A stretch of 64,000 bases of DNA, from contig JARFVT010000012.1 in the NCBI GenBank assembly GCA_036677425.1, forward strand, positions 186,001 to 250,000, in the 5' to 3' direction. The notes under the pieces were generated by a model. It worked only from the letters and a program-made list of their open reading frames with translations. It was not told the DNA's origin and did no database searches. Every line of letters starts with the position of its first letter. The first letter of the stretch is position 1. Source of the stretch: JARFVT01 sp036677425 (lineage in GTDB: Bacteria > Pseudomonadota > Alphaproteobacteria > UBA8366 > Aestuariispiraceae). The position numbers and the translations under genes are program-made. This document shows positions 54,182 to 63,598 of the stretch, one piece after another.

Positions 54182-54877
54182 TTAATAATTCCACACAGGT
54201 TTATTAATTTTTTTTAAAAATTCTTGATGTAATGATATTTCCTCAAAAGAAATGTCATGTGATCTTGATTGAAGAATTTTTTTATCTGATCCGTTTAATT
54301 TTTTTATTGTTAAAATATCATCATTACTTAAATTATTATTACTGTTCAAAAAATCGGCTTGCTTACCACCAATCAACTCCAAATATACTTCTGCTAATAA
54401 TTCACAATCAAGCAATGCGCCATGTTTCGTTCTTTTAGAATTATCAATACCAAAACGCTTACATAAAGCATCTAGGCTTACTTTTGCGCCAGGAAATTTT
54501 ATGCGGGCTATTGCTAAGGTATCAATGGATTGAGCCATAGATAATATGGGTTTAAATAGCCATTCTAATTCAGCATTTAAAAACTTCATATCAAAACTAG
54601 CGTTATGAATAATTAATTTACTATCACCTATAAAATCTAAAAATTGATTGGCGATTTCTTTAAAAACAGGCTGTTCACTTAAAAAACCCTCTGAAAGACC
54701 GTGTATACGCAAGGCTTCTTCTGGCATATTGCGTTCTGGATTTATATATTGATGATAAATATTATCCGTTACCACATTGTCTATTAATTCGATACAACCA
54801 ATTTCAACAATTCGGTTTTTCGGTGTTGAAAAAGGGTCAAGCCCTGTTGTTTCTGTATCTAATATAATTTCACGCAT
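54182..54877 (-). CDS. dnaQ: DNA polymerase III epsilon subunit (proofreading exonuclease)
   Basis: A 231-residue exonuclease. ExoI is REIILDTETTGLDP (Asp and Glu), ExoII is LIIHNASFDMKFLN, and ExoIII is HGALLDCELLAEVYLELIGG (His and Asp). About 50 C-terminal residues bind the polymerase alpha subunit. The ATG at 54877 is preferred over the TTG four codons upstream. It lies downstream of coaE by about 20 bp in the run ppsR-maf-aroE-coaE-dnaQ, which leads away from the origin. Confidence 0.95.
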   Translation of the reverse strand: MREIILDTETTGLDPFSTPKNRIVEIGCIELIDNVVTDNIYHQYINPERNMPEEALRIHGLSEGFLSEQPVFKEIANQFLDFIGDSKLIIHNASFDMKFLNAELEWLFKPILSMAQSIDTLAIARIKFPGAKVSLDALCKRFGIDNSKRTKHGALLDCELLAEVYLELIGGKQADFLNSNNNLSNDDILTIKKLNGSDKKILQSRSHDISFEEISLHQEFLKKINKPVWNY

Positions 54878-54897
54878 TATATCTATCAATCGTTATA

Positions 54898-55497
54898 TTA
54901 TTGGTTAGTTTTACTTTTTAGTGAATTTAATATATCTTTTAAATTAGTTAATACGCTATCCATACCATTACTACTATCAATTATATAATCTGCCATCTTT
55001 TTTTTTTGATAATCTGGCGTTTGCATAGCAATAATATTATTGAATTTTTTAATTGTCATGCCAGGTCGTTTCAAAGCACGTTGTTTTTGAATGTTAGCAC
55101 TGGCAGTAATTAATATATTTTTATCACATTTTTTATAAATACCTGTTTCAAATAAAAGTGGTACTTCTAACACAGATATTTCAATTTTATCAGTAGCATT
55201 TTTTTGTAAAAACTTTATTTGCTCAGCCTCTACTAACGGGTGTAAAATTGCCTCTAGTTTCTTTAAATCTTTATTATTAGAAAAAACAGTATTTCCTAAT
55301 GTCTGCCGGTTAATAATATTATTTTCAACTACATTCGGGAAAATTAATTCTATAGATTTAATAATATTCTTATTTTCAGTTAATAAATTATGAACTATTA
55401 AATCAGCATCTTGGGTTTGACATCCTAAATCACGCAGCATTTTGACCGCTGTAGATTTTCCCATAGCTATTGAACCTGTTAGGCCTAATATAATCAT
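54898..55497 (-). CDS. coaE: Dephospho-CoA kinase
   Basis: Last step of coenzyme A synthesis. The 199-residue P-loop kinase has LTGSIAMGKSTAVKMLRDLG with Walker A GSIAMGKST, then QDADLIVH with the catalytic Asp, EVPLLFETG, and the lid with RALKRPGMT. It is complete and lies 4 bp behind aroE. Codon use is very AT-rich here, as in all genes close to the origin. Confidence 0.95.
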   Translation of the reverse strand: MIILGLTGSIAMGKSTAVKMLRDLGCQTQDADLIVHNLLTENKNIIKSIELIFPNVVENNIINRQTLGNTVFSNNKDLKKLEAILHPLVEAEQIKFLQKNATDKIEISVLEVPLLFETGIYKKCDKNILITASANIQKQRALKRPGMTIKKFNNIIAMQTPDYQKKKMADYIIDSSNGMDSVLTNLKDILNSLKSKTNQ

Positions 55498-55501
55498 TCT
55501 T

Positions 55502-56380
55502 TTACAGATCTTTTAGAATATAATTTATTAAATTTTGATCAATCTTTGGTGGGGTTTTTGGCTTAAACCATGCTTCAAAACCAGGTATAGCCTGATAGAG
55601 CAACATTCCTATGCCATTAACTGTTGGGTTGCCACGTAATTTTGCGGCTTTTAATAATTCTGTTTCTAATGGATTATAAATAATATCATTAACTATGGCT
55701 GTTTTGGGCAAATTGGTTAAATCAATTTTTAAATCATCACAACCTTTCATACCAAGGCTGGTACTATTAACCAACAATCCTGCATCTTTTAATGCTATTT
55801 CAACCTCTGATATTTTATATATTTTAATATTGTATTGCATATCTTTAATAATGGTTTTACGTAAATCATTGGCAAGAGCTTCCGCTTTTTCAAATGTACG
55901 ATTAACAAGGCGAATTTCAGAATATCCCATATTTTGTAAAGCTATACATATTCCACGCGCCGCACCACCGGCCCCTAAAACAACCACTGGTGCTTCTGTT
56001 TTATTTGCCCATGCCTTACTTCTTTTTAAATTTTCAGAAAACCCATATACATCAGTATTAGTACCAATAATTAAACCATCATCTAATATGCTTAATGTAT
56101 TAACTGCACCAACTAATTTTGCAATATTGCTTAATTTATCACAATATTTAACCACTGTTTCTTTATGTGGTACAGTGATATTTATACCTTTAAATTCGTT
56201 GTTTTTTAATTGCTTAATAAATGTTTCTAAAGAGTTTGGTTTAATTGAAATTGCTTCATATATGCCATTTATTTTAAATTGGTTAAGCCAAAACCCATGC
56301 AATTTAGGTGATAGGCTATGACTTATCGGCCAGCCTATCACTCCAGCTTTTAAAATTTTATTTTGTTTATTTTTAATCAT
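55502..56380 (-). CDS. aroE: Shikimate dehydrogenase
   Basis: NADPH-dependent reduction of 3-dehydroshikimate in aromatic amino-acid synthesis. The 292-residue protein has GVIGWPISHSLSPKLHGFW (shikimate-binding Ser-x-Ser), NITVPHKETVVKYCDKL with catalytic Lys, VGAVNTLS, GTNTDVYGF with catalytic Asp, and the dinucleotide motif VLGAGGAARGI. Its start overlaps the maf stop by 8 bp, so they are coupled. Confidence 0.96.
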   Translation of the reverse strand: MIKNKQNKILKAGVIGWPISHSLSPKLHGFWLNQFKINGIYEAISIKPNSLETFIKQLKNNEFKGINITVPHKETVVKYCDKLSNIAKLVGAVNTLSILDDGLIIGTNTDVYGFSENLKRSKAWANKTEAPVVVLGAGGAARGICIALQNMGYSEIRLVNRTFEKAEALANDLRKTIIKDMQYNIKIYKISEVEIALKDAGLLVNSTSLGMKGCDDLKIDLTNLPKTAIVNDIIYNPLETELLKAAKLRGNPTVNGIGMLLYQAIPGFEAWFKPKTPPKIDQNLINYILKDL

Positions 56381-56978
56381 TTAATAATTTATTTTCTCTT
56401 AAAAAAGCTAATAATGGCAATAACGGCAACCCTAAAATAGTAAAATAATCACCTTTTATAGCTGAAAATAGCTGTGCGCCAACTTCTTCCAATTTATAAC
56501 CACCAACAGAATTATAAATATCGTTACCAGCTATTTTAATATAATTTTCAATAAAATCATTATTAAATTTCCACATAGTCATTTCTGCATGATCTGATAT
56601 ATGCCATAATATTTTGCCGTTTTTTACAATTGATACTGCTGCATTTAAAAAATGAGTTTGCCCAGAAAATATTTGTAAGTGATTGCGTAAGTCATCTAAA
56701 TTATTTGGTTTATCAAAATGTTCACCATTATATTCTAACGTTTGATCACAGCCAATAATATAACTTTCTGGATATAATTTAGAAATATATTCAGCTTTCA
56801 TTATTGATAGTTTTTTAGCCAGTGCAATCGAAGTTAAATTATTAGATAATGATTTTTTTTTTATTAAGTCTTCATCAATATTAGCTGGTTTGCAAATAAC
56901 ATTTATACCTGCATTTTTTAATAATTTTAATCGTATTTGACTAGCAGATGCTAATATTATTTTAGGGTTTTTAAACAT
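56373..56978 (-). CDS. maf: Maf-family nucleoside triphosphate pyrophosphatase
   Basis: Hydrolyses modified or canonical NTPs to monophosphates. The 201-residue protein starts KIILASASQIRLKLLKNAG, with YIIGCDQTLEYNG as the acidic core and HFLNAAVSIVKNG following. GGYKLEEVGAQLFSAIKGDYFTILGLPL is the closing signature (only part needed: KGDYFTILGLPL). The set fits the alphaproteobacterial Maf near aroE. It lies 10 bp behind ppsR. Confidence 0.94.
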   Translation of the reverse strand: MFKNPKIILASASQIRLKLLKNAGINVICKPANIDEDLIKKKSLSNNLTSIALAKKLSIMKAEYISKLYPESYIIGCDQTLEYNGEHFDKPNNLDDLRNHLQIFSGQTHFLNAAVSIVKNGKILWHISDHAEMTMWKFNNDFIENYIKIAGNDIYNSVGGYKLEEVGAQLFSAIKGDYFTILGLPLLPLLAFLRENKLLND

Positions 56979-56988
56979 TTATTTATAT

Positions 56989-57834
56989 CTATTTATCGGC
57001 ATATTTCAATTGCCTTGTTTCATATAATTTTATTGCTGCGGCTGCTGTTTCTTCAATTGATCTTCTAGTAACATCAATGATTGGCCAACCATTTTCATTA
57101 CAAACACGACGACAGCCTATAACTTCTTTTTTAACATTTTCTATATCAATATAATCTGTATTATCTTTTTCATTTAATGAAATAAGCCTGTTTTTTCTGA
57201 TTTGTATCAATCTATTTGGATCTTTTGTTAAGCCAATTACCATAGAGTTTGGATATTCGCCTAGTTTTAATAAATCTTCTGGTAATGAAACTCCTGGGAC
57301 ATAAGGTACATTTGCTGCTTTTAATCCTCTGTTAGCAATATATATACAAGTTGGAGTTTTTGAAGTTCTTGAAACGCCTAATAAAATAATATCTGCTTCT
57401 GCTAAATTCCAATATGATTGCCCATCATCATGCGATAGCGCATATTGCATTGCATCTATTCTTGTAAAATAATCATCATCCATTTCATGTTGAATTCCAG
57501 GCTTTCCTCTAATTTTTGCATTGAAATATGTGTTTAAAAAATGAATGATCGGATCTAATACTGAAATACATGGAATTTGTTTTTTTTTACATTCTTTTTG
57601 AATCGTTTTTCTTAATTTATCATCAACTAATGTATACATAACAACACCAGGGTTTTCTATTATATTTTCTATCACATTTTCTAATTGATTCATCGATCTA
57701 ATTAATGTCCAATGATGTTCTTGAACGTCTATGCCCTCAAATTGAACAAGACAAGCACGCGCCAATGAATGGGCTGTTTCCCCCGTAGAGTCTGATATTA
57801 AATGCAAATGAAATTTAGACAAAATATTTTCCAA
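56989..57834 (-). CDS. ppsR: PEP synthase regulatory protein family (DUF299/RP001), kinase-pyrophosphorylase
   Basis: Bifunctional ADP-dependent kinase and phosphate-dependent pyrophosphorylase family that regulates PEP synthase or pyruvate phosphate dikinase. The 281-residue protein has HLISDSTGETAHSLARACL, then the P-loop-like ILLGVSRTSKTPTCIYIA and late conserved ENGWPIIDVTRRSIEETAA. In Caulobacter and Rickettsia this gene (RP001) flanks the replication origin opposite hemE, exactly as here. It starts the minus-strand run leading away from the origin. Confidence 0.93.
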   Translation of the reverse strand: MENILSKFHLHLISDSTGETAHSLARACLVQFEGIDVQEHHWTLIRSMNQLENVIENIIENPGVVMYTLVDDKLRKTIQKECKKKQIPCISVLDPIIHFLNTYFNAKIRGKPGIQHEMDDDYFTRIDAMQYALSHDDGQSYWNLAEADIILLGVSRTSKTPTCIYIANRGLKAANVPYVPGVSLPEDLLKLGEYPNSMVIGLTKDPNRLIQIRKNRLISLNEKDNTDYIDIENVKKEVIGCRRVCNENGWPIIDVTRRSIEETAAAAIKLYETRQLKYADK

Positions 57835-57961
57835 TAAGATTAAATATAATATTTGTATATCTATTATAAATTCATGTTGATAATTTATGTATAACTATAA
57901 ATTTATAATTTATTTGTTTTTATCCCAAATATATTTATAATTTTTATACAGTTTATTAACA

Positions 57962-57970
57962 TGTGGATAA
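57962..57970 (-). promoter_or_regulatory. Perfect DnaA box
   Basis: TGTGGATAA, the reverse complement of TTATCCACA, the strongest DnaA-box sequence. It lies inside the probable oriC, about 130 bases from the ppsR start. Confidence 0.75.
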
Positions 57971-58069
57971 AGTTAATTTATCTTTTTATATATTTTATAA
58001 ATCACTAGAATTTTTTTTTATAATAATAATAATAGTTTTATCTATATAAAAAATATAACATTTATCAGT

Positions 58070-58084
58070 TTAAAAATATTTTAA
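58070..58084. promoter_or_regulatory. CtrA-type site in the origin
   Basis: TTAA-AAATATT-TTAA fits TTAA-N7-TTAA, the core of Caulobacter CtrA sites, which repress replication at oriC. In DNA this AT-rich it could be chance. Confidence 0.3.
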
Positions 58085-58095
58085 ATATATTATTT

Positions 58096-58112
58096 AACAA
58101 ATAATATTTGTT
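58096..58112. repeat. 17-bp palindrome in the origin
   Basis: AACAAAT-AAT-ATTTGTT is a perfect 7-bp inverted repeat with a 3-base centre, lying 8 bases before a near-DnaA box. It might bind a protein; none is assigned. Confidence 0.4.
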
Positions 58113-58246
58113 GAAAAACTGTGGAAATATAATAATACTCATAATTCAACCATATAACATCTACATCAATTCTTTTCTTTTAATATTATTATATTTAAGA
58201 TGGAATTATTAATTCATGTATAAGTTAAATTTCATAGGTAATTATT

Positions 58247-59272
58247 ATGAATAAACCATTTTTAAATGCCTTGGCAGGTAAAAAACAAACAATTCCTCCC
58301 ATATGGCTTATGCGTCAAGCAGGACGTTATTTACCAGAATATAGAAAAATTCGTGCTAATGCTGGTGGGTTTTTAAATTTATGTTATAATCCAAAATTAG
58401 CTTGCGAAGTTACTTTACAGCCAATCAGAAGATATAATTTTGATGCAGCAATTTTATTTTGTGATATTTTAGTTATTCCTGATGCTTTAGGACAGAAAGT
58501 TAGATTTATAGAAGGTGAAGGCCCAAAGCTTGATTCTTTAAAATCCCATAAAGATATTTTAAAACTCTCAGCAAAAAACCTTCATTTGCATTTAAACCCT
58601 GTTTATGAAGCTATTTCTTTAATTAAGTCATCACTACCTACCAACATATCACTAATAGGCTTTGCTGGCGCTCCATGGACAATTGCTACATATATGATCG
58701 AAGGTGGTAGCAGTAAAGATTTTATCAATACAAAATTATGGTCATTCAATAATCCAGATAGTTTTAAATTTTTATTAGATTTAATTGCTGATACTACTGC
58801 TGATTATTTAATTGCGCAGGTTAAAGCTGGTGTTGAAGCTGTACAAATTTTTGATAGTTGGGCTGGTGTTTTATCTGAATTTTATTTTGATGAATGGATT
58901 ATTGCAGCTAATGAAAGATTAATTAGCAAATTTAAAAAAAGCTGCCCTGATATCCCAGTTATTGGATTTCCTCGGGGTGCTGGTATAAAATATTTAGATT
59001 ATATTAAAAAAACAAAAGTTGATTGTATAAGTTTAGATACAACATTACCGCTTGGATGGGTGCGCGATAATTTACAAAATAAAATTTGTGTTCAAGGAAA
59101 TTTAGACCCACAAATATTATTAGCTGGTGGTTTTGCAATGGAAAAAGCAGTAGATCATATTTTAGAAACTTTAAATGATAGACCATTTATTTTTAATTTA
59201 GGCCATGGAATCATTAAAGAAACACCTATAGAAAATGTTGAAAAACTAATTAAATTAATTCGTAATTCGTAA
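58247..59272 (+). CDS. hemE: Uroporphyrinogen decarboxylase
   Basis: Converts uroporphyrinogen III to coproporphyrinogen III in haem synthesis. The 341-residue protein starts NKPFLNALAGKKQTIPPIWL, with MRQAGRYLPEYR as diagnostic motif and LFCDILVIPDALG carrying the catalytic Asp. GFAGAPWTIATYMIEGG and FDSWAGVL follow. The C-terminal NLGHGI motif holds the conserved His. First gene right of the origin; hemH follows 4 bp after its stop. Confidence 0.97.
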   Translation: MNKPFLNALAGKKQTIPPIWLMRQAGRYLPEYRKIRANAGGFLNLCYNPKLACEVTLQPIRRYNFDAAILFCDILVIPDALGQKVRFIEGEGPKLDSLKSHKDILKLSAKNLHLHLNPVYEAISLIKSSLPTNISLIGFAGAPWTIATYMIEGGSSKDFINTKLWSFNNPDSFKFLLDLIADTTADYLIAQVKAGVEAVQIFDSWAGVLSEFYFDEWIIAANERLISKFKKSCPDIPVIGFPRGAGIKYLDYIKKTKVDCISLDTTLPLGWVRDNLQNKICVQGNLDPQILLAGGFAMEKAVDHILETLNDRPFIFNLGHGIIKETPIENVEKLIKLIRNS

Positions 59273-59276
59273 TAAT

Positions 59277-60275
59277 ATGAAAAATATAGCTGTTATTTTA
59301 TTTAATTTAGGTGGTCCAGATAATTTAGAAGCTGTTAAACCATTTTTATTTAATTTATTTAATGATAAAGCTATTATCAATTATCCACAACCATTTAGAT
59401 ATTTATTGGCAAAATTAATTTCTAATAAACGAACAGCAGCTGCAAAAGAAATTTATAAAAAAATAGGTGAAAAATCACCACTTCTTGATAATGTTAATAT
59501 TCAAGCAAGAGCAATAGAAGTAAAATTTAAGGATAGTATATTTAATTTAAAATGCTATCCTGTTATGCGTTATTGGCATCCATTTGCGAGTGAAGTAATT
59601 CCTAAAATTAAAAATTTTAATCCTGAAAAAATAATTTTATTACCACTTTATCCGCAATATTCAACCACCACTACTGGCTCATCCATAAATAATTGGCAAA
59701 AATCATGTAAATTAAATAATTTATTAATAGATACTAATGTTATTGGATATTATCCAGATAATGACGGCTTTTGTCATGCGGTTATAAAATTAATGCAACC
59801 TTATTTGAATAAATATTATATGGATAAAAATATAGTTAATAATGAAAAACCAAGAATATTATTTTCGGCTCATGGGCTACCGCAAAAAATAATCGATAGT
59901 GGCGACCCATATCAAAATCATGTTAAAAACACTGTTGCAGCAATTATAAAACAATTAATATTTATTAATTCTAATTATAAAAACCTAGATTATAAAATAT
60001 GTTACCAAAGCCGAGTTGGAAAATTAGAATGGATAAAACCATATCTTGATGATGAAATAATTCAGGCGGGTATTGATAAAAAATCAATAATAATTGTACC
60101 AATAGCATTTACATCTGAAAATTCAGAAACATTGGTAGAATTAGATATTGAATATGCTAAATTAGCTATTACAAATAATATACCATCATATATGCGTGTT
60201 CCTACAGTTTCAGTAGAAGTAAAATTTATTGATGGTTTAACAGAGTTAATTAAAAAATCTATTAATGATGGTTAA
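59277..60275 (+). CDS. hemH: Ferrochelatase
   Basis: Inserts Fe2+ into protoporphyrin IX. The 332-residue protein starts IAVILFNLGGPDNLEAVKPF, has MRYWHPF, LLPLYPQYSTTTTGS, the metal-ligand His in LFSAHGLPQKI and the Glu in FTSENSETLVELDIEY. Length is normal. It pairs with hemE, only 4 bp apart, and its stop is 4 bp before the mnmE start chosen here. Confidence 0.96.
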   Translation: MKNIAVILFNLGGPDNLEAVKPFLFNLFNDKAIINYPQPFRYLLAKLISNKRTAAAKEIYKKIGEKSPLLDNVNIQARAIEVKFKDSIFNLKCYPVMRYWHPFASEVIPKIKNFNPEKIILLPLYPQYSTTTTGSSINNWQKSCKLNNLLIDTNVIGYYPDNDGFCHAVIKLMQPYLNKYYMDKNIVNNEKPRILFSAHGLPQKIIDSGDPYQNHVKNTVAAIIKQLIFINSNYKNLDYKICYQSRVGKLEWIKPYLDDEIIQAGIDKKSIIIVPIAFTSENSETLVELDIEYAKLAITNNIPSYMRVPTVSVEVKFIDGLTELIKKSINDG

Positions 60276-60279
60276 AATA

Positions 60280-61623
60280 ATGACAGAAAAAACAATATAT
60301 GCACTTGCTAGTGGTAAAGGTCGTGCAGGCATTGCAATAATAAGAATTTCTGGTACAGAAACTAGCAATATAATAAAAATACTTAGTTTAGCTAATTTAC
60401 CAAAAGCAAGATTTGCTAAATATTTATCAATATATGATCCCAAAACTAAAGATCTTTTGGATGATTGTATTTTATTATGGTTTCCTGCACCTAACAGCTA
60501 TACTGGTGAGGATGTAGCAGAGTTTCATATTCATGGTGGAGTGGCAGTTATTAATTCTTTCATGGCTGTGTTAAATGGTTTAGATAATGTTAGGCTAGCA
60601 TTACCAGGCGAGTTTACTAAACGGGCATTTTTAAATGATAAAATGGACTTAACCAAAGCCGAAGGTTTAATAGATTTAATTAATGCAGAAACAGAGGCAC
60701 AAAAAAAACAAGCGCAACGGCAATCGCAAGGTGCGTTAGGTAAATTATACATATCCTGGATGAATAAAATTATTCCATTATTAGCTTATTATGAAGCAGA
60801 AATAGATTTTAGTGATGAAGAATTACCCAAAGAATTAGGTCAACGCAATAAAGAAAAAATCAACCAGATTAATGATGAAATAGCATTGCATTTAAATGAT
60901 AATAATCGTGGTGAAAGATTACGCGATGGTGTTCATATTGCAATAATAGGGCAACCAAATGTTGGAAAATCAAGTCTATTAAATTCTTTAGCAAAACGTG
61001 ATGTTGCTATTGTTTCTGATATAGCTGGTACAACCCGTGATATTTTGGAGGTGCATTTAGATTTAAATGGTTATCCTGTTACTTTATATGATACGGCGGG
61101 TATCCACGAAACAGTGGGAATAATAGAAAATGAAGGTATAAGACGGGCATTAAAAATAGCCGATAGTGCAGATTTAAAAATAATAATGTTAGATAATATA
61201 ACGCCTAATTGGCAAAATGAATTAACAAAATATAATGATAATAATTCAATATTTTTATTGAATAAAATAGATATTAACAAAATAAACAATGAAATATTTA
61301 ATCAAATAAAAAATTTTGGTATAGTTATTTTTTGTTTATCGGTTAAATCAGGTTCAGGAATTTCAAGTTTTTTAAATTATCTTGGTGATAGAATTGAAAA
61401 AGAATTTGGATTAAGTGAAACCCCAACTATTACTAGAAATCGACATAGAGAAGCTGTTATTGACGCGAATGCTGCTTTAGATCGTGCTTTAATAGCTCCA
61501 GAAATAGCTCTTGCTGCTGAAGATTTACGCATGGCTGTGCGCGCCCTTGGTAGCATCACAGGGCAAGGTGATGTGGAAGATTTATTGGATATTATTTTTA
61601 GTGACTTTTGTATTGGTAAATAA
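60280..61623 (+). CDS. mnmE: tRNA uridine-5-carboxymethylaminomethyl modification GTPase MnmE
   Basis: GTPase that works with MnmG on wobble uridine of certain tRNAs. About 447 residues from the ATG at 60280; in-frame ATGs at 60265 and 60268 overlap hemH. Motifs: IYALASGKGRAGIAIIRISG at the N-terminal folate-binding domain, GQPNVGKSS (G1), DIAGTTRD (G2), DTAGI (G3), NKID (G4), and the catalytic C-terminal FCIGK. The parS site follows its stop codon. Confidence 0.97.
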   Translation: MTEKTIYALASGKGRAGIAIIRISGTETSNIIKILSLANLPKARFAKYLSIYDPKTKDLLDDCILLWFPAPNSYTGEDVAEFHIHGGVAVINSFMAVLNGLDNVRLALPGEFTKRAFLNDKMDLTKAEGLIDLINAETEAQKKQAQRQSQGALGKLYISWMNKIIPLLAYYEAEIDFSDEELPKELGQRNKEKINQINDEIALHLNDNNRGERLRDGVHIAIIGQPNVGKSSLLNSLAKRDVAIVSDIAGTTRDILEVHLDLNGYPVTLYDTAGIHETVGIIENEGIRRALKIADSADLKIIMLDNITPNWQNELTKYNDNNSIFLLNKIDINKINNEIFNQIKNFGIVIFCLSVKSGSGISSFLNYLGDRIEKEFGLSETPTITRNRHREAVIDANAALDRALIAPEIALAAEDLRMAVRALGSITGQGDVEDLLDIIFSDFCIGK

Positions 61624-61639
61624 TGTTTCACGTGAAACA
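61624..61639. promoter_or_regulatory. Perfect parS site
   Basis: TGTTTCACGTGAAACA, the universal ParB-binding palindrome, lies one base past the mnmE stop codon and 102 bp before mnmG. It marks the chromosomal centromere region, 3.4 kb from the probable oriC. parA and parB normally follow rsmG, just outside the window. Confidence 0.93.
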
Positions 61640-61740
61640 TTTGTAAATAATTATTTTTATATGTCAATATTACTATGGTAAAATCTTAGATAGGCTATAA
61701 ATAGCTTGAAAAACTAAGCTATTATGATTAAATTTCATTA

Positions 61741-63591
61741 ATGGAAAAATGGGATGTAATTATTATTGGTGCAGGACATGCGGGCTGTGAAGCCGCTGCT
61801 GCATCGGCGCGTGTGGGTGTTAAAACCCTATTATTGACACATAGGCTAGATACTATCGGTGAAATGTCATGTAATCCAGCAATTGGTGGTTTGGGTAAAG
61901 GCCATTTAGTCCGTGAAATTGATGCTTTAGATGGTATAATGGCGCGTGCTATCGATATGTCTGGTATTCAATTCCGTATGTTAAATTTAAGTAAGGGCCC
62001 TGCGGTACGTGGCCCCAGATCACAAGCCGACCGTAAATTATATAAACAAGCTATCCAACATCTATTGTCAGAACAAGATAATCTTACTATTAAGGCTGCG
62101 GCTGTAGAAGATATGCAGATAGATAATGGTGAAATATCTGCTATTATTACTGCGGATGGATCAATATATAAAACAAATAAAGTTATTTTAACCACAGGAA
62201 CTTTTTTGCGTGGACTTATTCATTTAGGCGAAAAACGCAGTCCTGCAGGGCGAGTTGGCGATGATGCTTCATATGGTCTCGCAAAAACTTTAAGTAAATT
62301 AAATTTTAATCTAGGTAGGTTGAAAACTGGGACTCCACCAAGATTAGACGGCAATACAATTGATTATTCAAAACTTGAAGAGCAGTTTTCTGATTCTAAC
62401 CCGATACCATTTTCATATATGACTGATAAAATTACAGTGCCACAAATAAGCTGTCATATTACTTTTACTAATGAAATTGGTCATAAAATAATAAGTGATA
62501 ATCTTCACCGTTCTGCCGTATATTCTGGTCAAATAGAAGGAACAGGGCCACGTTATTGTCCATCTATTGAAGATAAAATTGTAAAATTTGCCGATAAAAC
62601 TCAACATCAAATATTTTTAGAACCAGAAGGTCTAGATAACACAACTGTTTACCCTAACGGCATTTCAACCTCCATGCCCGAAGATGTACAAGCTTCATTT
62701 GTTAAAACTATTGTTGGTTTAGAGAATGTTAAAATTTTACAACCAGGTTATGCTATTGAATATGATTATATTGACCCAAGGGAATTAAATATTTGCCTAG
62801 AAACTAAAAAAGTTAAAGGTCTTTATTTTGCTGGTCAAATAAATGGTACAACCGGTTATGAAGAAGCCGCAGCGCAAGGGTTAATGGCTGGAATAAATGC
62901 AGCTATTTCTATTGATAATAAGGATAAGTTTATTTTAGATCGTGCAGATGCCTATATTGGTGTGTTAATTGACGATTTAATCACCAGAGGAATCGACGAG
63001 CCATATCGTATGTTTACATCACGGGCTGAATACCGTTTACGATTGCGTTCAGACAATGCTGATCAGCGGTTAACTCCACTTGGCTTAAGGGTGGGTTGTT
63101 TAAGCCAAAAACGAATGAAAGCATGGCAAAATAAAGAAGAAGCATTAATAGCAGCCCGTAAAATGGCTAGGCAATTAACCGCTACTCCAAATGAATTAAA
63201 AAAATATGGGCTTAAAATTAATCAAGATGGGGTAAAACGCGATATTTTAGATTTATTATCATTGGTAAATATTAACTTAAAAGATCTATATGGTTTATGG
63301 CCTGAATTAAAAAGCATTAAACCAGATATTGAAGAGCAATTAAAAATTGATGCCAGCTATAAAGGTTATATTGAACGCCAAGATAATGATATAAAAGCAT
63401 TTCGACGGGATGAAAAACTATATTTAGCTGATAATTTAGATTATTCACTAATTGGTGGTTTATCTAAGGAAATGAAACAAAAACTATTACAAATTAAACC
63501 TGCAACATTAGGCGCAGCATCAAGAATTTCAGGTGTTACTCCTGCTGCTTTGGTTGCCATATTACGCTTTGTTAAGCGCCGTAAAAAATAG
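61741..63591 (+). CDS. mnmG: tRNA uridine-5-carboxymethylaminomethyl modification enzyme MnmG
   Basis: FAD protein that acts with MnmE. The 616-residue protein has the FAD-binding [19 protein letters not shown], then [44 protein letters not shown], and [17 protein letters not shown] segment [30 protein letters not shown] and [17 protein letters not shown] complete the signature. The C-terminal domain is present. Length is normal. Confidence 0.97.
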   Translation: MEKWDVIIIGAGHAGCEAAAASARVGVKTLLLTHRLDTIGEMSCNPAIGGLGKGHLVREIDALDGIMARAIDMSGIQFRMLNLSKGPAVRGPRSQADRKLYKQAIQHLLSEQDNLTIKAAAVEDMQIDNGEISAIITADGSIYKTNKVILTTGTFLRGLIHLGEKRSPAGRVGDDASYGLAKTLSKLNFNLGRLKTGTPPRLDGNTIDYSKLEEQFSDSNPIPFSYMTDKITVPQISCHITFTNEIGHKIISDNLHRSAVYSGQIEGTGPRYCPSIEDKIVKFADKTQHQIFLEPEGLDNTTVYPNGISTSMPEDVQASFVKTIVGLENVKILQPGYAIEYDYIDPRELNICLETKKVKGLYFAGQINGTTGYEEAAAQGLMAGINAAISIDNKDKFILDRADAYIGVLIDDLITRGIDEPYRMFTSRAEYRLRLRSDNADQRLTPLGLRVGCLSQKRMKAWQNKEEALIAARKMARQLTATPNELKKYGLKINQDGVKRDILDLLSLVNINLKDLYGLWPELKSIKPDIEEQLKIDASYKGYIERQDNDIKAFRRDEKLYLADNLDYSLIGGLSKEMKQKLLQIKPATLGAASRISGVTPAALVAILRFVKRRKK

Positions 63592-63598
63592 GATAAAT

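Larger units (their letters stand above)
57835..58246. other. Probable chromosomal replication origin (oriC)
   Basis: A 412-bp gene-free, extremely AT-rich gap between divergent ppsR and hemE, the conserved origin setting of Caulobacter and Rickettsia. It holds a perfect DnaA box (57962-57970), near-boxes at 57920-57928 (TTATCCCAA) and 58120-58128 (reverse of ATTTCCACA), a TTAA-N7-TTAA element of the CtrA type (58070-58084), and a 17-bp palindrome (58096-58112). An A/T-only stretch at about 58011-58036 could be the unwinding element. Genes on both sides point outward, and parS lies 3.4 kb away. Confidence 0.75.

Noticed and set aside
55695..56321. A 208-codon ORF antisense to aroE
   Set aside because: Shadow frame of a clear aroE; no start signal and no family resemblance.
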